Of a DNA stretch of 64,000 bases, positions 26,669 through 35,205 are shown one piece after another (position 1 is the first letter of the stretch; each line of letters starts with the position of its first letter). Both the position numbers and the translations under genes were made by a program. The DNA comes from Candidatus Kouleothrix ribensis (GTDB lineage Bacteria > Chloroflexota > Chloroflexia > Chloroflexales > Roseiflexaceae): positions 186,001 through 250,000 of the forward strand of contig JADKGW010000001.1 in the NCBI GenBank assembly GCA_016722075.1. Direction: 5' to 3'. The notes beneath the pieces were generated by a model that saw only the letters and a list, made by a program, of their open reading frames with translations, ran no database searches and had not been told where the DNA came from.

Positions 26669-26840
26669 CTCATGCTCCTTATTGTGTAGCGAGGTGTGGC
26701 GGAACCCGCCCCATGGCATAGGGGCGGCCGGCAAGCCAGGCGGGGCAACCCCGTATGCACCCTGCCTGGCGCTAGTGTAGCACCGGCCCCCACGAACCGC
26801 AATCAGGCTATTCTGGCCGGGCGGGCTGGTCGAATGATTG

Positions 26841-26853
26841 TTTTGTCACAAAA
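26841..26853. promoter_or_regulatory. Operator-like palindrome TTTTGTCACAAAA
   Basis: A perfect 13-base inverted repeat in the divergent region between the LLM gene and the small ORF at 26940, about 40 bases upstream of a TATACT -10 candidate (26894-26899). It is a possible repressor site; the factor is unknown. Confidence 0.35.
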
Positions 26854-26939
26854 CTGCGTCGTTAGATATAGCATTTTGTCAGCGGCGATCGGGTATACTG
26901 CGATCAGGCGCATATGATCGCGCATATAGAAGGGAATGA

Positions 26940-27134
26940 ATGAAACGCTATAACGATGCACCAAAAGCACCGCGCTGGATCAGCACTGCGGCCGGCCAGT
27001 GGGCCTGGCATGCGCACGGCGAGTGGCGCACCACCGCTGCGGCTGCGCTGCGGGTACAAGAGCGCCGCGAGCTGCTCGATCGGGCCGAGCAGCTCCGCAA
27101 GGCGGCCGACCATGTCGCACACCCGCTGACCTGA
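26940..27134 (+). CDS. Small basic hypothetical protein
   Basis: A 64-residue ORF (MKRYNDAPKAPRWISTAAGQ...). It is rich in Ala, Arg, His and Trp, and its second half (QERRELLDRAEQLRKAADHV) is an amphipathic helix. AAGGGA lies 7-12 bases before the ATG, and a TATACT -10 candidate (26894-26899) is 40 bases further upstream, which supports expression. I do not recognise a family. It lies between the divergent LLM gene and the convergent nrdJ gene. Confidence 0.5.
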   Translation: MKRYNDAPKAPRWISTAAGQWAWHAHGEWRTTAAAALRVQERRELLDRAEQLRKAADHVAHPLT

Positions 27135-27256
27135 GCGGCATTTGATCGAGCGCTACAGTGCAGGCTTCTGGAATGAGGCCGTGGATGTATGGTCTGTTAT
27201 TCGCACGCGTCGGTTCGATCTGAACAGCGAGCGTGGGTGGGGCGGCCAGTTGGGAG

Positions 27257-27280
27257 TGTGCGGGCGACGCCCGGCACACC
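27257..27280 (-). terminator. GC-rich hairpin downstream of nrdJ
   Basis: GTGTGCGGGCG, AC, GCCCGGCACAC forms a stem of about ten pairs with one bulged G, 51 bases past the nrdJ stop. No clear U-tract follows on the minus strand, so termination is only probable. Confidence 0.35.
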
Positions 27281-27331
27281 CCCTGGTTGTGTAGCGGCCT
27301 GGCGGTGCATGCACCGCGCGGCTGGCCTGCC

Positions 27332-29629
27332 TCAGATCTCGATCTCGCAATACCCCGCCGAGCAGGCCAGCTCCTGCGCCGCATTGGTAAGATCCTCTTC
27401 TTCGTAGCGGTAGACCTTAGAGAAGTCGATCTCGGGGAACTCGGCCGCGAGCCGCTCGTACTGCTCCTTGGTCACCTCCACGTAGGGCATGTTGTCATAC
27501 TTCGCATCGAAGGCCGGCAAGAACGATAGCCCGCCGATCTGATCGCGATGCTCCCAGACCCACTTCATCAGGTCGATGACTTCATCGGGCCGGTAGGTGA
27601 TCGTGCAGCTCGGGTTGTGCTCAGTCCAGTAGAGCTTGTTCTGCAGCCAATACTCGCACTGCGCGATGGCCGAGCGATCCTTGCGCGTGATCGCGCCGTC
27701 GGGCGCCTTGACCGGAAAGTGAATCACCCAGGTGTTGGCATGCTCGGGCGTCTGGCCGTTTTCCGGATCCATCGGCACGGCGGCGTCGCGCAGAACCTTG
27801 AAGATCGGCGAATGCGCGGCGACTCGCACATTCCGGATGTAATACGGCGCCCAGCGCGCATGCAGGCCCGACGAGCAATCGAGCAGCTGCGAGGAGTTGC
27901 CGCTGGGCTTGACGCACGTGATCGCGGCCGACTGGTTGATCCCCAGCGTCTGCGCGGTCTGGCGGTTGACTTCAATCGCGATCTGGCGCAGCCGGTCTTT
28001 AATGCCCGAGTCCTGCGCGGCCAGGCTATCCATCTGGCCGGTGATATCGACGCCGAGCAGCCGCTCTTCCTCACAATTTTGCTGCCACTGTGGGCGCAGC
28101 CCCGGAAAATTGGTCGCCATCGACTGAATCGTGCCGATAATCGCAGCGATCTCGACCTTCTCGCGCAGGGTTTCGAAGGTGTCGTCGTGGCGGGCAACTG
28201 CGGCGGTAAGGTTGCAGAACTGCCAGGGGCGCAGCACGATCTCACCGCATGGATTTGTGCCGAACTCAGCCAGCTTCCTACGGGTTGGGCGCATGGCCAG
28301 CGCAGCTTGCCGATTAAAAATCCCCGGCTCGCCCCGCTCGGATTCAACCATTTCTAGAAATTGATGGATGAACTCGGGCTGCGTGAGCCCGCCCTCGGGC
28401 CACACGGCCGAATTGTTCGCGTTCCAGCGCTGGCTGTTGTCGCGCTCGAAGTCGCTGCTCTTGCTCAGCCGCATCTCGTCGTCGTCGTAGTCGAACAGCG
28501 AGATCATGGCCGTGCGCCGCACCCCGCCGCTGACTGCGGCATTGCCGACCGCGCACATAATATCATGCGCGTCGATCGGGCGCAGGAAGCTGCCCTGGCG
28601 GGCCAGAATGCGCGAGCGGGCAAACTCGAGCATCACGCGCAACGGCTCGGGGCCAGAGGCACGCCCGCCCTTGGTGCGCAGCGCCGCGCCGGCCGGGCGC
28701 AGCAGCGATAGATCGAAGCGAATATCACCACCTTCGAACCAGGTCTCTAATCCGGCGCGCAGCGCATCGGCCCAGCCCTCGGCCGAGTCCTCGACGGTGT
28801 ACTTCCTGGGGGCGGCATTGGACTGCCGCTTCACGCGGGGGAAATTCTCGACATAGCGGCTCTCGGCCGAAAAGCCCACGCCACACCCGCTCATCGAGAT
28901 GATCAGCGCCTCGACAAAGGAGTCGATGCTCTCAACTGGCTGATACGAGCAGTTATAAATCGCGATACTATTGCGCCGCGCGGCCGGCCCGGCCATGGCC
29001 AGCAGGCGCATCGAAGGCATCGAGCGCATCTCGAGGATCGCGCGGCGGATACGATCGTAGGTTGCGGCGGGCAGGCGCGCCCCGGCCAGCTCGTACATGT
29101 AATCGACCGAGCGGTCGACCGTCTCGATCCAGGTCTCGCGCCGGCCGAAGTCGTAGTTGAACCGCGAGTACTTGTCGAAAAACTGGAAACGCTGGAGTGG
29201 GGTTGGGAAATACTGATCGGACTCGGCGAAGGCCTGGCGCACCTGTACCGGGATCGGCCGCTCGCCACGCTGCTTGGCGTGCTCGGCCCGGTAGAGGATA
29301 TAATGCTTGGCGGCCTCGAATTCGCCGGCGGCCTGCAGCACCATTTCAACAATATCCTGCACGCCCTCAACCGTCGGCGAGGTGTCTTTGGCCTTGGCGG
29401 CAATAATATTCACAACCCGCTTGGCCAGCTCGGCGATCGGCGTCTCGGGTGTGCGCCCAAAGCTGGCAAAACACCGCACGATCGCATTCTCGATCCGCTC
29501 AATATCAAAGGCGACAATACGCCCATCGCGCTTGATAATAGTGCTGGGGAGCGTGAGCCCGGCCTGATCCACAGCGGCGAAGGTGGTGCTTGCTGTGCCG
29601 TTTACTCGTTCGGCTTGCCAAACAGACAT
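27332..29629 (-). CDS. nrdJ: Adenosylcobalamin-dependent ribonucleotide reductase (class II)
   Basis: A 765-residue class II reductase that makes deoxyribonucleotides using B12 and needs no oxygen. The N-terminus carries an ATP-cone (STIIKRDGRIVAFDIERIEN, residues about 28-110), so dATP feedback is likely. Catalytic features are the first cysteine in NCSYQPVESIDSF, NPCGEIVLRPWQFCNL with the radical Cys and Glu region, and the C-terminal CSAGYCEIEI, whose Cys pair should re-reduce the active site. The start at 29629 follows AGGAAGGAG. The gene stands alone with a regulated promoter region. It is longer than the 739-residue Lactobacillus enzyme because of the ATP-cone. Confidence 0.93.
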   Translation of the reverse strand: MSVWQAERVNGTASTTFAAVDQAGLTLPSTIIKRDGRIVAFDIERIENAIVRCFASFGRTPETPIAELAKRVVNIIAAKAKDTSPTVEGVQDIVEMVLQAAGEFEAAKHYILYRAEHAKQRGERPIPVQVRQAFAESDQYFPTPLQRFQFFDKYSRFNYDFGRRETWIETVDRSVDYMYELAGARLPAATYDRIRRAILEMRSMPSMRLLAMAGPAARRNSIAIYNCSYQPVESIDSFVEALIISMSGCGVGFSAESRYVENFPRVKRQSNAAPRKYTVEDSAEGWADALRAGLETWFEGGDIRFDLSLLRPAGAALRTKGGRASGPEPLRVMLEFARSRILARQGSFLRPIDAHDIMCAVGNAAVSGGVRRTAMISLFDYDDDEMRLSKSSDFERDNSQRWNANNSAVWPEGGLTQPEFIHQFLEMVESERGEPGIFNRQAALAMRPTRRKLAEFGTNPCGEIVLRPWQFCNLTAAVARHDDTFETLREKVEIAAIIGTIQSMATNFPGLRPQWQQNCEEERLLGVDITGQMDSLAAQDSGIKDRLRQIAIEVNRQTAQTLGINQSAAITCVKPSGNSSQLLDCSSGLHARWAPYYIRNVRVAAHSPIFKVLRDAAVPMDPENGQTPEHANTWVIHFPVKAPDGAITRKDRSAIAQCEYWLQNKLYWTEHNPSCTITYRPDEVIDLMKWVWEHRDQIGGLSFLPAFDAKYDNMPYVEVTKEQYERLAAEFPEIDFSKVYRYEEEDLTNAAQELACSAGYCEIEI

Positions 29630-29701
29630 CCGAGAGCTCCTTCCTGTGATTATGCTAAGCAGCGAGAGTGGCTGGCGAAACAACCCGTTGAAAAATAAGG
29701 C

Positions 29702-29748
29702 AAAAAAGCACCGGGCTGCCCAGCGCTACACGCGCCGGCTACCCGGTG
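29702..29748 (-). terminator. Terminator-like hairpin in the nrdJ leader (attenuator candidate)
   Basis: On the minus strand CACCGGG (29748-29742 region), an inner AGC/GCT pair, then CCCGGTG and a run of six T (29707-29702): a canonical intrinsic terminator. It lies between the promoter (-10 at 29770-29775) and the nrdJ start at 29629, beginning about 15-20 nt into the transcript. It could set read-through into nrdJ. Confidence 0.65.
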
Positions 29749-29769
29749 AGCTTGCGTAAACTACCGTAG

Positions 29770-29798
29770 TATGTAAAGTAAAAGCTGCGTTAAGTCAA
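29770..29798 (-). promoter_or_regulatory. nrdJ promoter
   Basis: On the minus strand TTGACT (29798-29793), a 17-base spacer and TACATA (29775-29770). The transcript would start near 29763, giving a leader of about 134 nt that contains the terminator-like hairpin. Confidence 0.65.
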
Positions 29799-29828
29799 CT
29801 ACATCGTGCGGGGATGTGCTGGGGTTAT

Positions 29829-29875
29829 AGCCAATACTGGTGTAATTATCCACAAACGATCCACATCTTGTGTAG
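29829..29875. promoter_or_regulatory. Paired NrdR-like boxes flanking a perfect DnaA box
   Basis: Two imperfect palindromes, CCAATACTGG (29831-29840, followed by TGT) and CCACATCTTGTG (29861-29872), have centres about 31.5 bases apart, the three-helical-turn spacing known for tandem NrdR boxes. Between them TTATCCACA (29846-29854) matches the DnaA box exactly, and GATCCACAT overlaps the second palindrome. Assignment to NrdR is from resemblance and spacing, not an exact consensus match. The rest of the 454-bp gap to 30083 is AT-rich with no gene. Confidence 0.45.
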
Positions 29876-30083
29876 TAGCGACGTATTTCTTCCTAAATAT
29901 AGGCAGCGTTAGTCTAGCACAGTCGTGCCAGGATGTCAAGCACTATTTCAAATCTACATAATGCTTTACATTCAGGGGTTTGGCCACGCCACACTGCGCG
30001 AAATACCCTATAATGGTGTGGCGTAGCCGGCCAGCGCCCGCCGGCATCTGCATGCAAGCCCGATCAGAGGAGCTGTTGGAATC

Positions 30084-30542
30084 ATGACCGAGTCAAGCGT
30101 GTGTCAATGGTGCCAGGCCACCGGCAGCCTCGAGCTAGCCGATTTCGACGTAAAAGTGGCCAACTCACAGGTCGATTTCGAGCATATGATCTATCGTTGC
30201 GACGCATGCAGTAAGCTAACCGCCTATGCGCATTGGGGCCAACAAGCGTTTGTGTATAAGGCGCTGGAGTACCCGCGCACGCTGCGCAGCCCGCTGTACG
30301 TGCTGGTCTACGAAATTGCCTGCGGCTGGTGCGGCCGCGCCGACATGCTCGAACCCGAAGAGATCAACGCCACGATCGCCAACCCGGCCAGCGCACGCCA
30401 CCGCTACGATATCTATGCCTGCCACGCCTGCGAACGCTACACGGCTGCCTCGTACCTGGGCCAGGTGTATGCCTACCCAGCTACGCAGGATGCGCGCTAC
30501 CACGCGTTGTACTACCTCGAGGTAGGCGAGGATGCGCTGTAA
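30084..30542 (+). CDS. Hypothetical zinc-ribbon protein with four CxxC motifs
   Basis: A 152-residue soluble protein with two tandem halves. Each half holds a pair of CxxC knuckles: CQWC (7-10) and CDAC (40-43), then CGWC and CHAC. Each second knuckle is followed by an aromatic segment (KLTAYAHWGQ; RYTAASYLGQ). This internal duplication suggests two zinc ribbons that bind nucleic acid or another protein. I know no named family. A TATAAT at 30011-30016 is a probable -10 about 70 bases upstream. The respiratory operon begins 340 bases downstream from its own promoter. Confidence 0.7.
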   Translation: MTESSVCQWCQATGSLELADFDVKVANSQVDFEHMIYRCDACSKLTAYAHWGQQAFVYKALEYPRTLRSPLYVLVYEIACGWCGRADMLEPEEINATIANPASARHRYDIYACHACERYTAASYLGQVYAYPATQDARYHALYYLEVGEDAL

Positions 30543-30582
30543 CTGGCCTATGCTATGGTTGGGGCCGTGTACCAAGCCCAAA

Positions 30583-30611
30583 TTGACGCTCTCAGGCGAT
30601 TGTGCTACAAT
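30583..30611 (+). promoter_or_regulatory. Promoter of the Rieske/cytochrome b operon
   Basis: TTGACG (30583-30588), a 17-base spacer and TACAAT (30606-30611). Transcription from about 30618 gives an unusually long leader (about 265 nt) before the Rieske gene. The leader holds a possible 43-codon ORF (30638-30769) and a hairpin with TAGAGCGC/GCGCTCTA arms (30767-30795). Confidence 0.7.
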
Positions 30612-30637
30612 ACACAAGGTTTGCTTGCCTCATTAGA

Positions 30638-30769
30638 ATGCGAAGAAACTGGTTGGGCTGCAGTGCATGCGGCGGCACCATCGTGGAATGCACCACCGTT
30701 GAGTCGGCAGCGATCGTACAGGCCCGCAGCGGCCGACATTCGCCTGGCTTAATTGTTGCACCACAGTAG
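30638..30769 (+). CDS. Possible leader ORF upstream of the Rieske gene
   Basis: A 43-codon ORF (MRRNWLGCSACGGTIVECTT...) inside the long leader. It has a CxxCGG-type motif but no clear Shine-Dalgarno, and its stop codon is the first base triplet of the downstream hairpin. It could be a regulatory peptide or chance. Confidence 0.2.
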   Translation: MRRNWLGCSACGGTIVECTTVESAAIVQARSGRHSPGLIVAPQ

Positions 30770-30884
30770 AGCGCCAGCATGACGCGAGCGCTCTAGTTTG
30801 GCGTGTATCGAGCCGTTACTATCGCAGATTGGATCTACACACGATATTTGGCGTCACCACGACGCCGCTAGAGGGGGTACGCGC

Positions 30885-31598
30885 ATGGCAGAACAGCGTA
30901 ACGCCGGCCGGCGGGTGATCTCACAGGCCGATGCGGATGCGATCAGTGCCAAATCGGGCGTGCAGAAGCCCGGCTCGGCTGGGCAGGCAAAAGGGCCGGG
31001 CGTCAACCGGCGCGAGGTGCTGGCGATTGCAATGGCCGGCTCGGCCGCGCTGCTGACGGCCGGTAGTTTGTTGTTTGTCACATCACCCGACCCAGCGGCC
31101 GATCCGCTGCTGGGGCCGTTGCTCAAGTTTACCTCGTCGGAGAACCCCGAGACGCTCGAGCGGGTCTACCCGGTGGCCGGTGGCTTCGCCTACCCACGCA
31201 TCAAGGCCGGCACCTTCGGCGGGAAGTTCACGCTCGATAAGAAGGCCAGCGAGTTTAAAGAGACCGACGACCCCTTTTCAGTGGCCGACGGCAAGTTCTT
31301 CGTGGTCAAAGTGCCGGCCAGCGCCACGATTCAGCCAGTTGACGACGAGGACAACAACCCCAACACCTCGGGAATCATGGCGATCTACCAGGTGTGCGTC
31401 CACCTCGGATGTCTGGTGCCGTATATCTCGTCGGAGAAGCGTTTCATCTGCCCGTGCCACGGCTCGACCTACGAGCGCGACACGCAGTATGTGCGCGGGC
31501 CGGCCCCACGCGACCTCGACCAATTCCGCGTCAAGGTTGTCAACGACATAATCGTGGTCAACACCGGCGCGCGCGTGCTGGGTAAATCGCATGCCTAA
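30885..31598 (+). CDS. Rieske iron-sulphur protein of a bc-type complex
   Basis: A 237-residue Rieske protein. After about 45 cytoplasmic residues, a twin-Arg-like NRREVLAIAMAGSAALLTAGSLLF segment (given here as the N-terminal anchor, residues about 46-70) places the soluble domain outside the membrane. The 2Fe-2S ligands are in CVHLGC and CPCHGSTY, with the disulphide cysteines present. It accepts electrons from quinol at the Qo site and passes them to cytochrome c. The start at 30885 has GAGGGGG upstream. Cytochrome b follows 122 bases later on the same strand. Confidence 0.92.
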   Translation: MAEQRNAGRRVISQADADAISAKSGVQKPGSAGQAKGPGVNRREVLAIAMAGSAALLTAGSLLFVTSPDPAADPLLGPLLKFTSSENPETLERVYPVAGGFAYPRIKAGTFGGKFTLDKKASEFKETDDPFSVADGKFFVVKVPASATIQPVDDEDNNPNTSGIMAIYQVCVHLGCLVPYISSEKRFICPCHGSTYERDTQYVRGPAPRDLDQFRVKVVNDIIVVNTGARVLGKSHA

Positions 31599-31720
31599 GA
31601 TTGTGTAGGCAGAAAGTAGAAGCGAGAAGGGCAAAGACATCCGGCATGATTGATCTGCTGCAGCCTTTTGACCTTCAATCTTTACTTTTTCCTTGAAACA
31701 CTAGAGGGAGCAACCATAGT

Positions 31721-33298
31721 ATGGCCACACAGCAAGTCGAGCGGCCCGGTGGGATGCGACGACTGATGGCTTGGGTCTCAGAAGTTGGGCGCTCGTTCTT
31801 CCCCAGCATGGGTCTGGCCGATTGGCGCTCGGTGCTGCGCGGCGACCCGGCCCCACGCCCGAACCCGCGCATGCGCGTCCACACCAATAGCTTCTGGTAC
31901 CACATCCGCCCGCGCGCGCTGCCCGAAGAGGCGACCGCCTGGTACTACACGGTTGGCCTGGGCTGGTTTAGTTTCTTCCTGTTCATGGTCGAGGCGATCA
32001 CCGGCCTGGTGCTCATGATTTTCTACGTGCCCTCGGCCAGCGAAGCCTACCCAAGCATGGTCAAGATCATGACCGACGTGCCGCTGGGCAACCTGATGCG
32101 CAATGTGCATCGGCTTGGCGCACACCTGATGGTCGCGATCGTGACGCTGCATATGTTGCGTACCTTTATCACCGCCTCGTACAAAGCCCCGCGCCAGTTC
32201 ATCTGGGTCACCGGCGTGATCCTGCTGCTGCTGACGCTGGTGCTTTCGTTCAGCGGCTACCTGCTTCCGTGGGATCAGCTGGCTTACTGGGCCGTGACGA
32301 TCGGCAGCTCGATGGCCGACGCAACACCCGGCCTGGGCGATGCGATCAACAAGCTGCTGCGCGGCGCGGTCGATGTCGGCGGGCAGACGCTGTTGCGCTT
32401 CTACTTGCTGCATATCTTCATGCTGCCAGGCATCGCAATCGCCCTGATCAGCATCCACTACTACGCGGTGCGCAAGCAAGAGATCTCGCCGATCCACGAG
32501 CTGTTCGAGAGCATGCCGCCCACCAAGCGTAAGGTGCCGTTCCTGCCCGACCAGGTGTACCTCGAGATTGCGGCGATTGCGTTTTTGACCTTCGGCCTGA
32601 TCGCGATCAACCAGTTCTTCTGGAACGCCACGCTTGAGGGCCATGCCAATGCATTTGTGACACCGCAGCACACCAAGGCGCCCTGGTATTTCCTGTGGCT
32701 GCAGGGCATGCTTAAAGTCGGCGATAAGTTCTTCTTCGGCCTGCTGCTGGCCGGCGTGATGTTCGGCGGCCTGACCTTGCTGCCCTACATCGACCGCAAC
32801 CCCAGCCGCAAGTTCAAGGATCGTAAAGTGGCGCTGGTCGGTGCGGTGGTTGCGACGGTGCTGCTGGGCTTCCTGACTTACTCCGGCCTGCCGGCCTATG
32901 GCATCCAGGAGACCGCCACCAGCGAGCTGGTGTTCGAGTGGGTGCCGGGCGAGGGCGAGGGCAAGTTCGACGAGGTGCCGTTCACCGCGCTGCCAACCTC
33001 CTCGTGTACGGTCGACTCGTTTACCGGCGGGTTTACCAGCTGCGACGAAGCTGCGCTCACGCCCGAGTCGAAGGCGATGTTCGAGGAATTCCTGGCCGAC
33101 GTGACGCGCTGGAAGCAGCTCGACAAACTGTTTGCCGAGCAGGGCGGCGATGCGACGCTGACGGTCGAGCCGTGGCAGCTCAACCAGCAGGGCCAGGTTG
33201 TCTTGCAGAAGATTACGCTGCTGATCACGGTTGATGGCAAGCAGCAGCCCGCTTCAGTGCGGTTCTTGAGCAGCGCCAAGGATAACGTGCGGCAGTAG
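31721..33298 (+). CDS. Cytochrome b (b6 and subunit IV fused) of a quinol:cytochrome c complex
   Basis: A 525-residue membrane protein combining the b6 part (about 60-255) and subunit IV part (about 275-395) in one chain. Haem ligands are His130/His144 and His231/His246; the second pair has 14 intervening residues, as in b6-type proteins. The Qo motif PEWY is replaced by APWY (HTKAPWYFLWLQ, about 317-328), so the usual acidic proton acceptor is absent at that place. After the last membrane helix (about 368-386) comes a soluble extension of about 130 residues with two Cys (SSCTVDSFTGGFTSC), not found in standard cytochrome b. It lies between the Rieske and dihaem cytochrome genes. Confidence 0.92.
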   Translation: MATQQVERPGGMRRLMAWVSEVGRSFFPSMGLADWRSVLRGDPAPRPNPRMRVHTNSFWYHIRPRALPEEATAWYYTVGLGWFSFFLFMVEAITGLVLMIFYVPSASEAYPSMVKIMTDVPLGNLMRNVHRLGAHLMVAIVTLHMLRTFITASYKAPRQFIWVTGVILLLLTLVLSFSGYLLPWDQLAYWAVTIGSSMADATPGLGDAINKLLRGAVDVGGQTLLRFYLLHIFMLPGIAIALISIHYYAVRKQEISPIHELFESMPPTKRKVPFLPDQVYLEIAAIAFLTFGLIAINQFFWNATLEGHANAFVTPQHTKAPWYFLWLQGMLKVGDKFFFGLLLAGVMFGGLTLLPYIDRNPSRKFKDRKVALVGAVVATVLLGFLTYSGLPAYGIQETATSELVFEWVPGEGEGKFDEVPFTALPTSSCTVDSFTGGFTSCDEAALTPESKAMFEEFLADVTRWKQLDKLFAEQGGDATLTVEPWQLNQQGQVVLQKITLLITVDGKQQPASVRFLSSAKDNVRQ

Positions 33299-33355
33299 CA
33301 TAGCGTGTGGTCGAGCTGCAATGCGGCTCGACCGCCTGGATGATGGAAAAGAACA

Positions 33356-34291
33356 ATGACGCGTAATTTGACAATTGCGACGGTCTTCCTACTCGCCTCG
33401 ACGCTGCTGCTCGGCTATATCTGGGTGCGCGAGAATTCTGTGCTGGCGGCACGGACCGATCGCTTCGAGGGGACGCTCGTCACACATGGCGCGCGCGACT
33501 ACGAGCAGTATTGTGCAAGCTGCCATGGCCTTACTGGCGAGGGCGGTGTGGCGAGCGGTGCCCCGCAGATCAACAACCTGCCGAATACGCTCGGCACGCG
33601 GCTCGACGGCCCGACCGGCATCGTGGCCAAGTATGGCACGATCCGCAACTTCGTCGAGTCGACGATCACCTCGGGCGTGCGCGGCACGGCCATGCCACGC
33701 TGGAGCGCGCGCCTGGGTGGCCCGCTGCGCGACGACCAGATCAAAAACATCGCCGCGTATGTTCAGAACTGGTGGGGGCCGGCCGGCAGCACTGCCCCGA
33801 ATATCAGCGCCGATGCAGCTGCGGCAGCGGCGGCCTATAAGCAGGTGGTGCAGGCCGCGGCCAGCGCCGGCGCGCCCGATACGCCGATCGGCCGCGGCAC
33901 CGCGATCTTCCAGGCGAACTGCGCCAGCTGCCATAGCCTGAACGAGAAAGACAGCGGCGTGCCCGCGCCTGGCCTGGGTGGCCTGTTTACCGCCGATGGC
34001 ACAGCGGCCTTCGGCGCCAAGCTGCCGAACGGCAAGCCGGTGAGCGGCCCCGACTTTATCGAGTGGGTCAAGCAGGGCGGTGCGGCGTTCAAAGCCCAGG
34101 CGATCCAGCCAAACCAGGGCTTCGGCCCATACCTGATCGAGGCTATGCCGCCGTTCGCCTCGCTGACCGACGCGCAGCTGGCCGACCTGATCGCATTCAT
34201 TAGTACGCACGACCGAACCGGCAACCCGACGCTGCCGGCGCTGGGCGTCGATGGCCAGCCACTGCCGGATGGTGGTGGCGCGGCGAAATAG
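33356..34291 (+). CDS. Dihaem c-type cytochrome
   Basis: A 311-residue cytochrome with an N-terminal membrane anchor (about 4-22, IATVFLLASTLLLGYIW) and two haem-binding domains: CASCH at 53-57 and CASCH at 189-193. Probable distal Met ligands are in GTAMPRW and EAMPPF. A linker rich in Ala (SADAAAAAAAYKQVV) joins them. As the third gene of the operon it should take electrons from the Rieske protein, serving as a two-domain cytochrome c1 equivalent facing outside. The signal helix is probably not cleaved. Confidence 0.92.
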   Translation: MTRNLTIATVFLLASTLLLGYIWVRENSVLAARTDRFEGTLVTHGARDYEQYCASCHGLTGEGGVASGAPQINNLPNTLGTRLDGPTGIVAKYGTIRNFVESTITSGVRGTAMPRWSARLGGPLRDDQIKNIAAYVQNWWGPAGSTAPNISADAAAAAAAYKQVVQAAASAGAPDTPIGRGTAIFQANCASCHSLNEKDSGVPAPGLGGLFTADGTAAFGAKLPNGKPVSGPDFIEWVKQGGAAFKAQAIQPNQGFGPYLIEAMPPFASLTDAQLADLIAFISTHDRTGNPTLPALGVDGQPLPDGGGAAK

Positions 34292-34300
34292 CGCACGCCT

Positions 34301-34326
34301 GTGGTGGCCGGTGCGCCGGCCACCAC
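34301..34326 (+). terminator. Hairpin after the dihaem cytochrome gene
   Basis: GTGGTGGCCGG (34301-34311), a four-base loop and the exact complement CCGGCCACCAC (34316-34326), ten bases after the stop. No T-tract follows, so it may stabilise the upstream mRNA rather than terminate. Confidence 0.45.
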
Positions 34327-34397
34327 GCTGCACCTTCTGCTCGTTACAATAGTGTGACCGTGGCCGGCGCGCCGCGCGTCCTGCGCAGGACAAACAT

Positions 34398-35078
34398 ATG
34401 CGAGATTTCTTCCGTGTCGATCGGCGTGACCTGGTGCTTTTCGTGGTGTGCGCGATCGTGTATGCGCTGATCTTTTTCGTCTGGACGGTGCTGCCACTGA
34501 ATGGTGATCGCAGCCTGGCCGACACCGACAATATCGCGGCCGGCATCCCGCTGCTGGGCGACCTGCCGACCCAGAGTGTCAGCAAGCTTGTGGTCAGCGG
34601 CGCGCTATTCCTGATGTCGGTGGTGTACGGCCTGCTGGCGGCCACCTCGTCCGACGAGCGCAAGGCACTGCCGGATCTGGTGATCATCGGGGTGCTGACG
34701 ATATTGAGCTGGATGATGCTCAATTTCTGGGTGGTCTCGGGCTTCCTGAACTCACCGGCGGTGCTGCTCTATGGCGCCGTATCGATCGTGCTGCTGGTGG
34801 CCTGGGCCGTGGTGATTGCACGCGGGGTCAGGCGCATCCACGATCCGCTGGCGCGCTTCCTGGTGCGCTTCGGCCTGGCGCTGGCGCTGTATATCACGAT
34901 CGTGCAGCTGGCCGCGCTGCTCACGCCCGAGTGGCGCAGCCCAACCCAGGGCATCCCGGTGCTGTATACCATGACCCTGAACGCGCTGGTTGGCATGTTT
35001 ATCGCCGGGTTTGGCGGCAACATGCTCTGGCGCGAGCGCCGGGTGCAGGTGCTGGCAGCCAGCGCCAAGAAACGTTAG
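34398..35078 (+). CDS. Polytopic membrane protein of the bc-complex operon
   Basis: A 226-residue protein with about five to six membrane helices (about 12-32, 61-80, 93-115, 122-142, 155-172 and 187-208) and a basic C-terminus. No catalytic motif is recognised. It lies 106 bases after the cytochrome c gene on the same strand, ahead of the hairpin at 35113-35145. It is therefore probably an accessory or assembly subunit of the same complex; this is inference from context. Confidence 0.7.
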   Translation: MRDFFRVDRRDLVLFVVCAIVYALIFFVWTVLPLNGDRSLADTDNIAAGIPLLGDLPTQSVSKLVVSGALFLMSVVYGLLAATSSDERKALPDLVIIGVLTILSWMMLNFWVVSGFLNSPAVLLYGAVSIVLLVAWAVVIARGVRRIHDPLARFLVRFGLALALYITIVQLAALLTPEWRSPTQGIPVLYTMTLNALVGMFIAGFGGNMLWRERRVQVLAASAKKR

Positions 35079-35112
35079 ATGGCGTCTTTGTAGCGCCGGG
35101 CGCTGTATACAC

Positions 35113-35145
35113 ATCACCCCTCCCCGCGTTGCGAGGAGGGGTGAT
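35113..35145. terminator. Strong hairpin between convergent genes
   Basis: ATCACCCCTCC (35113-35123), an 11-base loop and GGAGGGGTGAT (35135-35145), followed by TATTTG. It lies between the end of the respiratory operon and the convergent sbcD gene and may serve both strands. Confidence 0.6.
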
Positions 35146-35205
35146 TATTTGCCCATTCCGGTGCGGCAGCTATGCCACCATATTCGAGAAGAACATCAGG
35201 GGCAT

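Noticed and set aside
29702..29748. A cobalamin riboswitch before the B12-dependent reductase
   Set aside because: The leader is only about 134 nt, begins almost at the hairpin and has no B12-box-like sequence. A simple terminator or attenuator is all that is supported.
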